Under the pieces are notes generated by a model. The model worked only from the letters and a program-made list of their open reading frames with translations, made no database searches and was not told where the DNA came from. Position numbers and translations under genes: made by a program. A DNA stretch of 64,000 nucleotides from Zeimonas arvi (GTDB lineage Bacteria; Pseudomonadota; Gammaproteobacteria; Burkholderiales; Burkholderiaceae_E): the NCBI RefSeq assembly GCF_008039575.1, contig NZ_VDUY01000004.1, positions 372,001-436,000 on the forward strand. The letters run 5' to 3'. Positions 1 through 10,563 of the stretch are shown piece by piece. Positions within the stretch are counted from its first letter, which is position 1. Each line of letters begins with the position of its first letter.

Positions 1-1142
1 GCCTCGCCGGGCCGGGAGATCTGAATCCCCACGAAGACGTGGGCCTGGGCGGCGTCGGCGATCCGGTAGTTGAACTCGGTCACGCTGCGCGGACCGACCA
101 GCTCGCAGAAGCGCCGGAAGCTGCCGCGCTCCTCAGGGATGGTCACCGCGAACACCGCCTCGCGCTTCTCGCCGATCTCGGCCCGTTCCGACACGAAGCG
201 CAGCCGGTCGAAGTTCATGTTGGCGCCGCAGGCGATGGCCACCAGCGTGCGGTCGCGCACCCCCTCGCGGGCGGCCCAGGCCTTCATGCCGGCGATGGCC
301 AGCGCACCGGCCGGCTCGAGGATGGAGCGGGTGTCCTGGAACACGTCCTTGATGGCGGCGCAGATCGCATCGGTGTCGACCAGCACGATCTCGTCGATCA
401 GCTGCCGGCACAGGCGGAAGGTCTCCTCGCCGACCTTCTTCACGGCGGTCCCGTCCGAGAAGAGCCCCACGTCGTGCAGCTCGATGCGCCGGCCGGCCTT
501 CAGCGAGCGCGCCATCGCGTCGGAATCCAGCGTCTGCACGCCGATCACCTTGACCTCCGGCCGGATCTGCTTGACGTAGGCCGCCACGCCCGAGATCAGC
601 CCCCCGCCGCCGATCGCCACGAAGATCGCCTCGATCGGCGCGGTGTGCTGGCGCAGGATCTCCATCGCGATCGTGCCCTGGCCGGCGATCACGTCGGGAT
701 CGTCGAAGGGGTGAACGAAGGTGAGGCCCTGCTCGGCCTGCAGCGCCTGCGCATGCCCGGCGGCGTCGCTGTAGGAGTCGCCGTGCAGCACCACCTCGCC
801 GCCCAGCGCCCGGACCGCGTCGATCTTCACCTGCGGCGTGGTGACCGGCATCACGATCACCGCGCGGCAGCCGAGCTTGCGCGCCGACAGGGCCACGCCC
901 TGCGCGTGGTTGCCGGCCGATGCTGCGATCACGCCGCGGCCGAGCTGGTCGGCCGGCAGGTTCGCCATCCGGTTGTAGGCGCCGCGCAGCTTGAACGAGA
1001 ACACCGGCTGCATGTCCTCGCGCTTGAGCAGCACCCGGTTGCCGAGCCGCGCGCTCAGGTTGTCGGCGGGCTCGAGCGGGGTTTCCTCGGCGACTTCGTA
1101 GACGCGCGCGGTCAGGATGCGTTTCAGGTAGTCGATGGGCAT
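1..1142 (-). CDS. ilvA: Threonine ammonia-lyase, biosynthetic (partial, C-terminus outside window)
   Basis: PLP-dependent deamination of L-threonine to 2-oxobutanoate, the committed step toward isoleucine, in the cytosol. From the ATG at 1142 the frame opens MPIDYLKRILTARVYEVA, a typical IlvA N-terminus. The PLP lysine lies in FSFKLRGAYN (K51), ASAGNHAQG follows near residue 74, and the phosphate-binding Gly loop is AIGGGGLISG (residues 176-185). The last visible part (from about residue 335, KREAVFAVTIPEERGSF) is the beginning of the ACT-like regulatory domain that binds isoleucine or valine, so this is the long biosynthetic type. The gene runs off the window after about 380 codons. A TAAAAT hexamer on the minus strand (1171-1176) could be its -10 box. 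Identification is firm. Confidence 0.95.
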   Translation of the reverse strand, partial: MPIDYLKRILTARVYEVAEETPLEPADNLSARLGNRVLLKREDMQPVFSFKLRGAYNRMANLPADQLGRGVIAASAGNHAQGVALSARKLGCRAVIVMPVTTPQVKIDAVRALGGEVVLHGDSYSDAAGHAQALQAEQGLTFVHPFDDPDVIAGQGTIAMEILRQHTAPIEAIFVAIGGGGLISGVAAYVKQIRPEVKVIGVQTLDSDAMARSLKAGRRIELHDVGLFSDGTAVKKVGEETFRLCRQLIDEIVLVDTDAICAAIKDVFQDTRSILEPAGALAIAGMKAWAAREGVRDRTLVAIACGANMNFDRLRFVSERAEIGEKREAVFAVTIPEERGSFRRFCELVGPRSVTEFNYRIADAAQAHVFVGIQISRPGE

Positions 1143-1224
1143 GGAGGGCGGTTTCGACGGTCAACCCATCATTTTACTAGGCCGGCATCGCCGGGCCGCC
1201 CCAGGGGCAGGCGCGCGGCTCGGA

Positions 1225-1230
1225 TAGACT
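1225..1230 (+). promoter_or_regulatory. Possible -10 box (TAGACT) of the yqaA-like gene
   Basis: TAGACT ends 9 bases before the ATG at 1240, so transcription would start at or within a few bases of the start codon. No clear -35 hexamer is visible. Weak on its own, but it fits a pattern seen at several genes in the window. Confidence 0.3.
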
Positions 1231-1239
1231 TCCGCGCCC

Positions 1240-1728
1240 ATGGATGCACTCGCCGAAGCCCTGGTCCGCTGGTTCTCGCTGCCCGAGACGGGCCTTTCCA
1301 CGATCTTCGTCGTGGCCTTCGTGTCGGCGACCCTGCTGCCGATGGGATCCGAGCCGGCCGTCTTCGGCTTCGTCAAGCTGAACCCGGAGCAGTTCTGGCT
1401 GGCCATCGCGGTGGCCACGGTCGGCAACACGCTCGGCGGCGTCGTCGACTACTGGCTCGGCTACGGCGCCCACGAGGCGGTGGCCAAGGGCAAGCGCACC
1501 CGCTACCTGGGCTGGTTCGAGCGCTTCGGCCCCAAGGCCCTGTTCTTCTCCTGGCTGCCGGTGGTGGGCGATCCGCTGTGCGCCGTGGCGGGGTGGCTGA
1601 AGCTGCCCTTCTGGCGCAGCGTGCTCTGGATGGCGCTCGGCAAGCTGCTGCGCTACACGCTGATGACCGCGTTGCTGATGGGGGTGCCCGACGCCTGGTG
1701 GCGGGCGATCGGCGGCATGTTCGGCTGA
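1240..1728 (+). CDS. YqaA family (DedA/VTT-type) inner-membrane protein
   Basis: A 162-residue polytopic membrane protein of the YqaA branch of the DedA/SNARE-associated (VTT) family, whose members are linked to membrane lipid flipping and envelope homeostasis; the substrate here is unknown. Hydrophobic segments lie at about residues 18-38, 48-70, 95-118 and 128-152. Family hallmarks are visible: [12 protein letters not shown] near residues 68-79 and [19 protein letters not shown] near 105-124, the FxxxxPxxxxP/G-type re-entrant stretch. Length matches YqaA (about 140-200). It is transcribed away from ilvA and followed by a C-rich repeat. No Shine-Dalgarno is evident before the ATG. Confidence 0.88.
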   Translation: MDALAEALVRWFSLPETGLSTIFVVAFVSATLLPMGSEPAVFGFVKLNPEQFWLAIAVATVGNTLGGVVDYWLGYGAHEAVAKGKRTRYLGWFERFGPKALFFSWLPVVGDPLCAVAGWLKLPFWRSVLWMALGKLLRYTLMTALLMGVPDAWWRAIGGMFG

Positions 1729-1748
1729 GCCCGGCCGGTCGCCGACGG

Positions 1749-1822
1749 CCGACCCCGACCCCCGGCCCCCGACCCCGACCCCGACCCCCGACCCCGACCC
1801 CGACCCCCGACCCCCGACCCCG
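1749..1822 (+). repeat. C-rich direct repeat (CCGACCCC-type units)
   Basis: About nine tandem, slightly irregular copies of a 6-7 base unit built from CCGACC and extra C residues fill the gap between the yqaA-like stop and the next promoter. The opposite strand reads as many GGGG tracts separated by TC, which meets the base pattern of a G-quadruplex. The repeat stops about 20 bases before a TAAAAT -10 box. Confidence 0.9.
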
Positions 1823-1841
1823 GGAAAACCCACCGGAACGA

Positions 1842-1847
1842 TAAAAT
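1842..1847 (+). promoter_or_regulatory. -10 box (TAAAAT) of the FAD/Fe-S oxidoreductase gene
   Basis: TAAAAT ends 8 bases before the ATG at 1856, which puts the expected transcription start on or just before the start codon. No Shine-Dalgarno is present. The -35 region coincides with the end of the C-rich repeat. Confidence 0.5.
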
Positions 1848-1855
1848 CCGGTGCA

Positions 1856-4800
1856 ATGAACGCACCGACTCCGCTCCAGGTTCTCGATCCCAAGGCCGAC
1901 GCCCCGGTCCGCCTCCGCGAGATTCCCTACAACTACACCTCGTTCTCCGACCGGGAGATCGTGCTCAGGCTGCTGGGCGCCGAGGCCTGGGGCATCGTCG
2001 AGGTACTGCGCGCCGAGCGTCGCACCGGCCGCTCGGCCAAGATGCTCTACGAGGTGCTGGGCGACATCTGGGTGGTCCGGCGCAATCCCTACCTGCAGGA
2101 CGACCTGCTCGACAATCCGAAGCGCCGGCGCCAGCTGGTCGAGGCCCTGCATCACCGGCTCGGCGAAGTCGACCGCCGGCGCGAGGCCGATGCGGGCGCC
2201 CCCGACGCGGCCGGCTCGCGCAGCGCGAAGGTGGCCCGCCTGCTCGGGCTGGCCCGCGAGGCGGTGGCGCGCTTCGAGCGCGAGTTCTCCGAGGCCGGTG
2301 CGTTGCGCCAGCGCGCGCTGCGTCGCCTGGCGAAGTCCACCGCGCGCGACAACATCCGCTTCGACGCCCTGAGCCGGGTGTCGCACGTGACCGACGCCAC
2401 CGACTGGCGGGTCGAGTATCCGTTCGTGGTGCTCACGCCCGATTCCGAGGTCGAGATCGCCGGGCTGGTGGCCGGCTGCATCGAGCTCGGGCTGACCATC
2501 ATCCCGCGCGGCGGCGGCACCGGCTATACGGGCGGCGCGATTCCGCTCACGCCCTTGTCGGCGGTGATCAACACCGAGAAGCTCGAGGCGCTCGGCCCGG
2601 TCGAGACGCTGAGGCTCCCCGGCCTGGAGCGCGAGGTGCCGACCATCCTGTCGGAGGCCGGCGTGGTCACCAAGCGGGTGACCGAGGCCGCCGAGCGCGC
2701 GGGCCTGGTGTTCGCCGTGGACCCCACGTCGCTGGAGGCCTCCTGCGTGGGCGGCAACGTGGCCATGAACGCCGGGGGCAAGAAGGCGGTGCTGTGGGGC
2801 ACGGCGCTCGACAACCTCGCCTGGTGGCGGATGGTCGACCCCGACGGCAACTGGCTCGAGGTCACGCGCGTCGGCCACAACCTGGGCAAGATCCACGACA
2901 CCGCGGTCGCGAGCTTCGACCTGAAGTGGTACGCCCCGGGCCAGCTCGGCGCCGACGGCGCGATGCGCGGCGAGCCGATCCGCAGCCAGCGGCTCGACAT
3001 CGACGGCCGGCGCTTCCGCAAGGTGGGGCTGGGCAAGGACGTCACCGACAAGTTCCTGGCCGGCCTGCCGGGCGTGCAGAAGGAAGGCTGCGACGGACTG
3101 ATCACTTCGGCGCGCTGGGTGCTGCACCGCATGCCGAAGCACGTGCGCACCGTCTGCCTGGAGTTCTTCGGCCAGCCCAAGGACGCGGTGCCGTCGATCG
3201 TCGAGATCAAGACGTATCTCGACAAGCGCCCGCACGGCGCGATCCTCGCCGGCCTCGAGCACCTCGACGAGCGCTACCTGCGCGCGGTCGGCTACACCAC
3301 CAAGTCGCGCCGCGGCGGCCTGCCCAAGATGGTGCTGATCGGCGACATCGTCGGCGACGACGACGAGGGCGTCGCGAAGGCCACCTCGGAAGTCGTCCGG
3401 ATGGCCAACGGTCGCGCAGGCGAGGGCTTCGTCGCGGTGTCGCCCGACGCGCGCAAGACCTTCTGGCTCGATCGCGCGCGCACCGCGGCCATCGCCCGCC
3501 ACACCAACGCGTTCAAGATCAACGAAGACGTCGTCATTCCGCTCGAGCGGATGGGCGAGTACACCGACGGCATCGAGCGCATCAACATCGAGCTGTCGAT
3601 CCGCAACAAGCTGAAGGTGCTCGACGCGCTCGACGCCTTGCTGGCCGGCCCGCTCTCGCTGGGCAAGTCCGACGACGTCGACCTGGAGAGGCTCTCGGCC
3701 GACGAGCTTCTGGCCGACCGCCGCCGGCAGTCGCGCGGGCTGCTGGCCGCCACCCGCGAGCGCTGGCGCTGGCTGCTGGAAAACATCGACGAGCCGCTCG
3801 CCAAGGCGCACGGGGGGCTGGACGCCGTCGGGCTCGGCCACCTGGCCGGCAAGTCCGACGCGCGGCTGGCCGGGCAGCCGCAGGCGCAACTCTTCCACCT
3901 GCTGCAGGACCGCACGATCCGGGTGTCCTGGAAGGTCGAGGTCCGCGAGCCGCTGCGCCAGATCTTCTCGGGGCTGGCCTTCTCGCCGGTGCTCGAGGCG
4001 GTCGAGGCGGCCCAGCAGCGGGTGCTGCGCGGCCGGGTCTGGGTGGCGCTGCACATGCACGCCGGCGACGGAAACGTGCACACCAACATCCCGGTGAACT
4101 CCGACGACTACGAGATGCTCAAGGAGGCCGAGCAGGCGGTCGCGCGGATCATGAAGCTCGCGCGCTCGCTGAACGGCGTGATCTCCGGCGAGCACGGGAT
4201 CGGCATCACCAAGCTGGAGTTCCTGACCGACGAGGAGCTGCGCGACTTCCGCGCATGGAAGCGCAGGATCGACCCGCAGGGCCGCTTCAACCGCGGCAAG
4301 CTGCTCGACGACCCGGATCTGCCCGGCGACCTGCGCAATGCCTACACGCCGAGCTTCGGGCTGATGGGCGTGGAGTCGCTGATCATGCAGCAGTCCGACA
4401 TCGGCTCGATCGCCGACTCGGTCAAGGACTGCCTGCGTTGCGGCAAGTGCAAGCCGGTGTGCGCCACCCACGTGCCGCGCGCCAACCTGCTCTACTCGCC
4501 GCGCAACAAGATCCTGGCCACCTCGCTGCTGGTCGAGGCCTTCCTGTACGAGGAGCAGACCCGGCGAGGCGTGTCGATCCGCCACTGGGACGAATTCTCC
4601 GACGTGGCCGACCACTGCACCGTGTGCCACAAGTGCGTCACGCCCTGCCCGGTGAACATCGACTTCGGCGACGTGTCGATGAACATGCGCAACCTGCTGC
4701 GCAAGATGGGCAAGAAGAAGTTCAACCCGGGCGGCGCGGCGGCGATGTTCTTCCTGAACGCCACCGATCCCGACACGATCAAGGCCACGCGCGCCGCGAT

Positions 4801-5833
4801 GATCGGCGTGGGCTACAAGGCCCAGCGCTTCGCCAACGACCTGCTGAAGAAGTTCGCGCGCGAGCAGGTCGCCAAGCCCCCGTCCACTGTCGGCAAGGCG
4901 CCGATCCGCGAGCAGGTCATCCACTTCGTCAACCGGAAGATGCCGGGCAACCTGCCGAAGAAGACCGCGCGGGCGCTGCTCGACATCGAGGACAGCCGCT
5001 ACGTGCCGATCATCCGCGACCCGAAGGCCACGTCGATCGACAGCGAGGCGGTGTTCTACTTCCCGGGCTGCGGTTCCGAGCGCCTGTTCTCGCAAGTGGG
5101 GCTGGCCACGCAGGCCATGCTGTGGCACGCCGGCGTGCAGACCGTTCTGCCCCCGGGCTACCTGTGCTGCGGCTACCCGCAGCGCGGCTCCGGCCAGTAC
5201 GACAAGGCCGAGAAGATCATCACCGACAACCGGGTGCTGTTCCACCGGGTGGCCAACACGCTGAACTACCTGGACATCCGCACCGTGGTGGTCAGCTGCG
5301 GCACCTGCTACGACCAGCTGCAGGGCTACGAGTTCGAGAAGATCTTCCCGGGCTGCCGGATCGTCGACATCCACGAATTCCTGATGGAGAAGGGCGTGAA
5401 GCTCGAGGGCGTGACCGGGGCCAGGTACATGTACCACGACCCCTGCCACAGCCCGATCAAGAGCTACCAGCCGCTCAAGGTGGTCAACGCGCTGATCGAC
5501 GAGCAGCTCAACGGCCGCGTCGAGAAGAACGACCGCTGCTGCGGCGAGTCCGGCACGCTGGCGGTCGCGCGGCCCGACATCAGCACGCAGGTGCGCTTCC
5601 GCAAGGCCGAGGAGATGCGCAGGGGCGTCGAGGCGCTGGGCGCGGACGGCCCGGTCAAGGTGCTGACCTCCTGCCCGTCCTGCCTGCAGGGCCTGTCGCG
5701 CTACTCGGACGAAACCGGGGTGGACGCCGACTACATCGTCGTGGAGCTGGCCCGCCACCTGCACGGCGAGAACTGGATGGCCGACTACGTGGCGTCGGCC
5801 AACGCCGGAGGCATCGAGCGGGTGCTGGTGTAG
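1856..5833 (+). CDS. DUF3683 / FAD-linked oxidase / 4Fe-4S / CCG-domain fusion oxidoreductase
   Basis: A 1325-residue cytosolic or membrane-peripheral flavo-iron-sulfur dehydrogenase, built like a GlcD/D-lactate or D-2-hydroxyglutarate dehydrogenase fused to a GlpC/GlcF-like electron-transfer half; its substrate is not known to me. In order: N-terminal DUF3683-like region (1-170), PCMH-type FAD domain with [10 protein letters not shown] near 218, FAD-oxidase C-terminal domain with [10 protein letters not shown] near 732 and SGEHGIG near 780, two 4Fe-4S motifs CLRCGKC (about 859) and CTVCHKC (about 920), then two CCG cysteine-rich halves (YFPGCG near 1067 with CCGYPQ; HDPCH near 1195 with CCGESG near 1228). 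All cysteine motifs are intact. Such fusions are usual next to ilvA in Burkholderiales. The start is the only reasonable ATG; the mRNA looks leaderless. Confidence 0.93.
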   Translation: MNAPTPLQVLDPKADAPVRLREIPYNYTSFSDREIVLRLLGAEAWGIVEVLRAERRTGRSAKMLYEVLGDIWVVRRNPYLQDDLLDNPKRRRQLVEALHHRLGEVDRRREADAGAPDAAGSRSAKVARLLGLAREAVARFEREFSEAGALRQRALRRLAKSTARDNIRFDALSRVSHVTDATDWRVEYPFVVLTPDSEVEIAGLVAGCIELGLTIIPRGGGTGYTGGAIPLTPLSAVINTEKLEALGPVETLRLPGLEREVPTILSEAGVVTKRVTEAAERAGLVFAVDPTSLEASCVGGNVAMNAGGKKAVLWGTALDNLAWWRMVDPDGNWLEVTRVGHNLGKIHDTAVASFDLKWYAPGQLGADGAMRGEPIRSQRLDIDGRRFRKVGLGKDVTDKFLAGLPGVQKEGCDGLITSARWVLHRMPKHVRTVCLEFFGQPKDAVPSIVEIKTYLDKRPHGAILAGLEHLDERYLRAVGYTTKSRRGGLPKMVLIGDIVGDDDEGVAKATSEVVRMANGRAGEGFVAVSPDARKTFWLDRARTAAIARHTNAFKINEDVVIPLERMGEYTDGIERINIELSIRNKLKVLDALDALLAGPLSLGKSDDVDLERLSADELLADRRRQSRGLLAATRERWRWLLENIDEPLAKAHGGLDAVGLGHLAGKSDARLAGQPQAQLFHLLQDRTIRVSWKVEVREPLRQIFSGLAFSPVLEAVEAAQQRVLRGRVWVALHMHAGDGNVHTNIPVNSDDYEMLKEAEQAVARIMKLARSLNGVISGEHGIGITKLEFLTDEELRDFRAWKRRIDPQGRFNRGKLLDDPDLPGDLRNAYTPSFGLMGVESLIMQQSDIGSIADSVKDCLRCGKCKPVCATHVPRANLLYSPRNKILATSLLVEAFLYEEQTRRGVSIRHWDEFSDVADHCTVCHKCVTPCPVNIDFGDVSMNMRNLLRKMGKKKFNPGGAAAMFFLNATDPDTIKATRAAMIGVGYKAQRFANDLLKKFAREQVAKPPSTVGKAPIREQVIHFVNRKMPGNLPKKTARALLDIEDSRYVPIIRDPKATSIDSEAVFYFPGCGSERLFSQVGLATQAMLWHAGVQTVLPPGYLCCGYPQRGSGQYDKAEKIITDNRVLFHRVANTLNYLDIRTVVVSCGTCYDQLQGYEFEKIFPGCRIVDIHEFLMEKGVKLEGVTGARYMYHDPCHSPIKSYQPLKVVNALIDEQLNGRVEKNDRCCGESGTLAVARPDISTQVRFRKAEEMRRGVEALGADGPVKVLTSCPSCLQGLSRYSDETGVDADYIVVELARHLHGENWMADYVASANAGGIERVLV

Positions 5834-5922
5834 GCGGTCGGCCGCCCCCCTGAATCCGGGCGGTTGACGCCGCCCGGCCCGGCCGCGAATACTCGACCCC
5901 TCGCGGCGGGGAGAACAAGAAG

Positions 5923-8900
5923 ATGGCGACCGTTCAGGGGTGGCACATCGTCTCGGGCGACTGGCGTGCGCTCGACGACGATCGCAGGCGGCGATTCTGG
6001 CCGCTCGTGGCGGACCGGATCCGGGTGGCGCTGGAGTTCGAGATCGAGGCCGGACGGGTCGCGATCGACGCGCTCGAGTTGCCGTTCTACCGCGGCCTGC
6101 GAACCGGCCCCGAAGGTCAGCCGGTCGAGAACGGCGAGTTCGTCTACGAGCTGATCCAGGTCGGCCTGCCGGTCGACATCGATTTCCTAGGGCTGAAGCG
6201 CTGGTGCTTCTTCCTTTGGGATGGCGAAACGGACCTGATCGCGCTCGACGGGCTGTCGAGCACGATCCATGAGCTGAACGAGTCGATCGGGATCGATCTC
6301 GATTCGTCCGGCTCGGCGATCAGTCGCGATCGTGCCGCGACCTACCTGGCGTTCTTCTGCGCGTTCCTGGTCGACGAATTCGGGAAGGAGAACGGCAGTG
6401 CGCCTTTCGGGCGATACCTCTCGCCGTTCCCGCTGATGTCCGGTCCGTCCTCGCGCGGCTGGGTGCCCGCTGCGCGCGAGGCGATCGCCAAGGCGGCCGT
6501 GGGGAGCTTTCCCGAGATCCTGATCGAGCGGCCGGTCGCACCGAGCCTCGACGAGTTCACCGGAGCTTCGGCCGGCCCGGATGGATCGGCCGGGGAAAGG
6601 AAACGCGAGTTCATCTCGGCGCCGATCACCGAATCTGCCCGTGCGCTGGTGTGCCTGTACGGCCCGAGCCTTCACCGGGCCCAGTTCCGGCTCGTCTTCC
6701 GGAATCCGCGGGACGGCAAGTGGCGGAACGGCGAAGTCGTGATGGTCAATGACGGCGACGCGACATCGCCCGATCGGCTGCCGCCGCTGTTCGTGAAATC
6801 GTGGCATCGCCGGGTTGCGTTCTTCTGCGCCCGCGAGGGCCCGCCGCCGCCCGACGAGGTGAGCATTCGACCGGAGTTGTTCGGCGCGCTGGCGACGGAT
6901 CCGGACTTTCTGCCTGCGGCCCGGGGTGTTCCGGGCGCCTTCGAGAGAGTGCTCGACCGTCTCGATGAGGCGGATCGTGCCGCTGTCGGTGATCTGCTTC
7001 GCCTGTTGGCGATTCGGCACTGGGGTGGGGGGCTCGGGGAGCGTTGCATCCGGATTGCGGGCGATCTCGAACTGGCCTCGCCTGGAGAGGAGATCGCGAC
7101 CGCCATCGATCTCGATGCGCCGATACGTGTCGATGGACACCTGGTGTTCGTCGGCGCGACCTTCCGTGCGCCGGTGCGACTCGCAAACTGGCGGATAGGC
7201 GGCAGAGTCAACGGATCCGGCGCAAGCGCGCTTCGATCCTTGACACTCGCGAACTTTCGGGTCGAGAACGGGATCGGCCGTGTCGCGGCGGACCGTCCCG
7301 GCCGGATCGAGTACCCGGACAACGCGATCAAGCTCGACGAGCTCCGGGTCGAGGGGACGCTCGACCTGAAGTCGCTGCATGCCCAGGGAGGCCTGTCGCT
7401 GCGACGTGCGAACGTCGGGGGACGGCTCACGCTCGCTCGCGTCCGGTTGGGACGCCACCGTGTCAGCGGGAAGCCTGGAGCCCTCTCGGCTGGCCACGCG
7501 GTGGTCGGGGGTTCACTCGACGCGGAGGGCCTGGCGGCCGACGGCGAGCTCGCACTGAGCAACGCGCGCATCGGCGGAGACGTCGACCTCAGCGGCGCTT
7601 GGGTGGCACGGCCTCATGGTGTCGTCGCCAAGAGCCTTTCGGCCGGTGGCGACCTGCACTTGAACCGCTACCGCGGCATCGGCGGCGAACCGCCGCACAT
7701 CCCGGACCTTGCGCCCACGCTGATCGGCGGAACCTTCGACGCCGAGAATGCCACGGTCGAGGGCAGCGTGTATGCCTGCCATTGCCACGTGCTCGGCAAC
7801 CTGGACTTTCGTGGCGCGGACATCGGCCACAACCTGACGCTCTACGGCGTGCACGGCGCCGGCGGCTTGCCGCCATGGGCGCGCGCCACGATCGTCCTAG
7901 GCGAGATCTCCGCCTACGGGGCGCGGGTCGGGGGGTGCGTGAACATCGACGGAACGATCTGCTCGCAGATCGAGTTCAACTTCCTCCGGGCGGAAGCCCT
8001 TTTCGTGTACCCGGGGACAGGCTCGGGCCTTCCCCTGGCAGTGGTTCCTCCGGCGCAGAGCGAATCGTCGGAACCGGCCGAGCCGCCGGTCTGCATGCAC
8101 ATGTCGCATGCCCGCATCGGCGGCGTGTTCGCCGAGGGTGTCCAGCTGGGAAGCGCCTTGCGAGCGATCAACATGCGGATCGACGGCGACTTCCGATTGA
8201 GGGTGGCGAGGAGGCTTGCCGCCTCGATCGCCGCGCAGCGCCACGTCGATATGGCGCCCTTGGAGTTTGCCTGGCGCGTTGCCCTGTTGGCTGCTTCCGA
8301 CGAGCCTGCGCTGCCGACGGTCGCGTCCGCGCACGCGGGGTTGCGGGCCTTCGCGGCAGAGGCCGAGCGGCTCGGGAACCCGGTGGCCGCGGTCGATGAC
8401 CCGGAAGAGGCGTTCGGCGCGCTTGCCTGCAAGGTCGACGGCGACGTGCGCCTCGATGGCCTGGATTGCGGTGGCAACCTCGACCTTGGCGGCATTCATG
8501 CGCGGCATGTGAGCCTGAACGGCGTGCGCATCGCAAACGCGTTGTGCCTGGCCGACGATCGTCCGGCGGCCTCCGGCGCTCGACGGGCCCGGATCGGCGG
8601 GGGGCTATGCCTGCGCAATGCGACGGTCGGAGGCGAAACGCGTATCGATCATTGCGACGCCGTGGGCGAGATCGATGTGCGTGACGCCGAGCTTGCGGGC
8701 GGTCTGAGAGTGATCGATTGCCGCCTCGAGGCCGCATCCGCCGAAGAGGGCGGGCCGACGGGTCCCATACGGGCGGCGCTGCGGGTCAACAATGTGCGGA
8801 CTCGATCCGATCTGGTCCTGGCAGGCGTCCATTCGCAGACCTGCGAGATCGGCGAATGCGTGATCGGCGGCGATCTGGCCATCGGTCGCGGCTCCGATGC

Positions 8901-10539
8901 CGGGTCATCCGATGCAGACTCGTCGCGGGGTGGGCGCACCAGCTTCGACGACTTGCGAATCGTCGCTACGCGAATAGATGGCGAACTGGCGCTCGCCTGC
9001 CTGGATGTCGAAGACCGCATCGACCTGACCGACTCGCGGTCCGGCCGAGGCTTGCGCGTCGCGAGCGGCCAGGATGTTTCGTGCCTGGCATTCGACATGA
9101 CGCGCTTCGCGACCGAAGCCGATGTCGAGCTGCCGGGGCTGCTTTGCGGCCAGGGCGGTCAGTTCCACCGGGCCAACCGGACCGGGGCCGGCGCAACCCG
9201 GTCGGTCGGGCGCTGGCTTTCGCGATTGCTCCGAAGGTTGCCGCGCTACTGGGACGACCTGACGCTGCCTGAGGAGCCCATGCGATCGCGCCTGGCCGGG
9301 TTGGATCTGGTCGCCCGGCACGCGCAGATCGGGGGCGAGTTCCTGTTGCCGGTCGGTGACGGTGTGATGCGAACGGCGGATCTTGCCTTCGCGAATGCCG
9401 ACCGGGTCGAGGTCACCGGGTGCGCCTTCTCGGGATTCGATCCGAAAGACGTCGCGCTGTGCCTGCGCGGTGCGAACTTCCAGTCGGCGCTGCTTGCGGA
9501 GCCGCTCCCGCGGCGGGTGGACCTGCGGGAGGCCTCGGTGGCGCACTGGGACATCAAGTCCGCGGGCGGACGGGCCGCGGCTTCGTCGACGACCTACCTC
9601 GACTTCGTGCACCGCTCCTGGCCCTACACGCAGGCCGCCTACACCAAGCTCGAGCAGGACTACCGCGACGGCGGCCAGCACAAGGACGCCGACTACTTCC
9701 TCGCGGCCGCCGGCTGGCGGACCTGGAGATGGTCGATGATCCGCCCGGCCTTCGACGGCTGGGGCGTCAAGTTGCTGATCCTGCTCGCAGGCGTGCTCGC
9801 CGCCGTGACCGCGCTGCGATTCGGCATCGGCTGGGGGGCGGCGACGCTCGTTGTGGTGGGCACCGTCCATGCCTTGCTCTCGCCGATTCACGACGTGTTC
9901 AAGCGCGCCAGCCGTTCGCTGATCGGCCTGTTCATCGTCGCGCCTTTCCAGTTGCTCTACGGTTTCGGGATTCGATGGTGGTTGCCGCTGGTGTTGTCCG
10001 CTGTGCTTCTGCTCACGGTGACGCTGCCGGTCATGAGCGACTGCCGAAACCTGCAGGTGCCGGGCGTCGATGCCTCGATGCCGCGGACGGCAGGCGCCGC
10101 GCCGGGCGCCGAAGGCTCCGCACGCGGGCCGGCGAACCGGACGTCGCTTCTCGCCGCGCTCGGCGCCGACATCGCGGCCGGTCCCGAGGTCGAGCTCTCC
10201 TGCGGGCTCCGCCCGGCGAATGCCTCCGCACAGGAGGCCCCTCGGGTCGACTGGAACCTCGGCGAAGCCCTCTGGCTGGCGCTCAGGTACCACCTGCCGG
10301 TGGTGCCGATCGACGCCTTCTTCCACGGCGAGCGCGCGGAATCGGTGAGGCCGTCGAGCGGACCGCTGCATCTCGCCTGGGCCGGATCCGACGGCGCGCA
10401 CCAGGGGGAGCCGATCGAGTGGGTCTCCCCCATCGCCTACGCCCGCGCCGTCTACCTGCTCAGCTGGCTGGTGATACCGTTCTCGCTGATCTTCGCGGCA
10501 GCGCGAATCCAGCGAAAATTCCGACTGCAGAAGGACTGA
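5923..10539 (+). CDS. Very large predicted beta-helix protein with C-terminal membrane domain, function unknown
   Basis: 1538 residues; I do not recognise a characterised homologue. Residues 1-370 look globular. Residues about 378-1215 carry degenerate repeats of roughly 17-25 residues around G-G-x-L-x-L-x-x-A-x-I/V (for example LDFRGADIGHNLTLYGV, ALSNARIGGDVDLSG, LRNATVGGETRI), as expected of a right-handed beta-helix. A short alpha module follows (YTQAAYTKLEQDYRDGG, near 1233). Hydrophobic segments lie near 1285-1320 and 1334-1373, then a loop with two cysteines (C1374, C1427), then a final segment near 1508-1530 and a basic tail. This order recalls actinobacterial proteins annotated as membrane-associated oxidoreductase and pentapeptide-type proteins with an ion-channel-like tail; that is resemblance only. 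A GGGGAG ribosome site precedes the ATG by about 10 bases. Codon third positions look less GC-rich than neighbours in the first 3.6 kb. Confidence 0.75.
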   Translation: MATVQGWHIVSGDWRALDDDRRRRFWPLVADRIRVALEFEIEAGRVAIDALELPFYRGLRTGPEGQPVENGEFVYELIQVGLPVDIDFLGLKRWCFFLWDGETDLIALDGLSSTIHELNESIGIDLDSSGSAISRDRAATYLAFFCAFLVDEFGKENGSAPFGRYLSPFPLMSGPSSRGWVPAAREAIAKAAVGSFPEILIERPVAPSLDEFTGASAGPDGSAGERKREFISAPITESARALVCLYGPSLHRAQFRLVFRNPRDGKWRNGEVVMVNDGDATSPDRLPPLFVKSWHRRVAFFCAREGPPPPDEVSIRPELFGALATDPDFLPAARGVPGAFERVLDRLDEADRAAVGDLLRLLAIRHWGGGLGERCIRIAGDLELASPGEEIATAIDLDAPIRVDGHLVFVGATFRAPVRLANWRIGGRVNGSGASALRSLTLANFRVENGIGRVAADRPGRIEYPDNAIKLDELRVEGTLDLKSLHAQGGLSLRRANVGGRLTLARVRLGRHRVSGKPGALSAGHAVVGGSLDAEGLAADGELALSNARIGGDVDLSGAWVARPHGVVAKSLSAGGDLHLNRYRGIGGEPPHIPDLAPTLIGGTFDAENATVEGSVYACHCHVLGNLDFRGADIGHNLTLYGVHGAGGLPPWARATIVLGEISAYGARVGGCVNIDGTICSQIEFNFLRAEALFVYPGTGSGLPLAVVPPAQSESSEPAEPPVCMHMSHARIGGVFAEGVQLGSALRAINMRIDGDFRLRVARRLAASIAAQRHVDMAPLEFAWRVALLAASDEPALPTVASAHAGLRAFAAEAERLGNPVAAVDDPEEAFGALACKVDGDVRLDGLDCGGNLDLGGIHARHVSLNGVRIANALCLADDRPAASGARRARIGGGLCLRNATVGGETRIDHCDAVGEIDVRDAELAGGLRVIDCRLEAASAEEGGPTGPIRAALRVNNVRTRSDLVLAGVHSQTCEIGECVIGGDLAIGRGSDAGSSDADSSRGGRTSFDDLRIVATRIDGELALACLDVEDRIDLTDSRSGRGLRVASGQDVSCLAFDMTRFATEADVELPGLLCGQGGQFHRANRTGAGATRSVGRWLSRLLRRLPRYWDDLTLPEEPMRSRLAGLDLVARHAQIGGEFLLPVGDGVMRTADLAFANADRVEVTGCAFSGFDPKDVALCLRGANFQSALLAEPLPRRVDLREASVAHWDIKSAGGRAAASSTTYLDFVHRSWPYTQAAYTKLEQDYRDGGQHKDADYFLAAAGWRTWRWSMIRPAFDGWGVKLLILLAGVLAAVTALRFGIGWGAATLVVVGTVHALLSPIHDVFKRASRSLIGLFIVAPFQLLYGFGIRWWLPLVLSAVLLLTVTLPVMSDCRNLQVPGVDASMPRTAGAAPGAEGSARGPANRTSLLAALGADIAAGPEVELSCGLRPANASAQEAPRVDWNLGEALWLALRYHLPVVPIDAFFHGERAESVRPSSGPLHLAWAGSDGAHQGEPIEWVSPIAYARAVYLLSWLVIPFSLIFAAARIQRKFRLQKD

Positions 10540-10563
10540 CCGCACGATGGGACCGACCGCACG

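Noticed and set aside
1749-1822. CRISPR array
   Set aside because: Units are 6-7 bases with no spacers; simple low-complexity repeat.
1373-5764. 1463-codon open frame on the minus strand opposite the FAD/Fe-S gene
   Set aside because: A shadow of high-GC coding DNA; no ribosome site, repetitive Arg/Ala/His/Asp composition, and the plus strand has intact family motifs.
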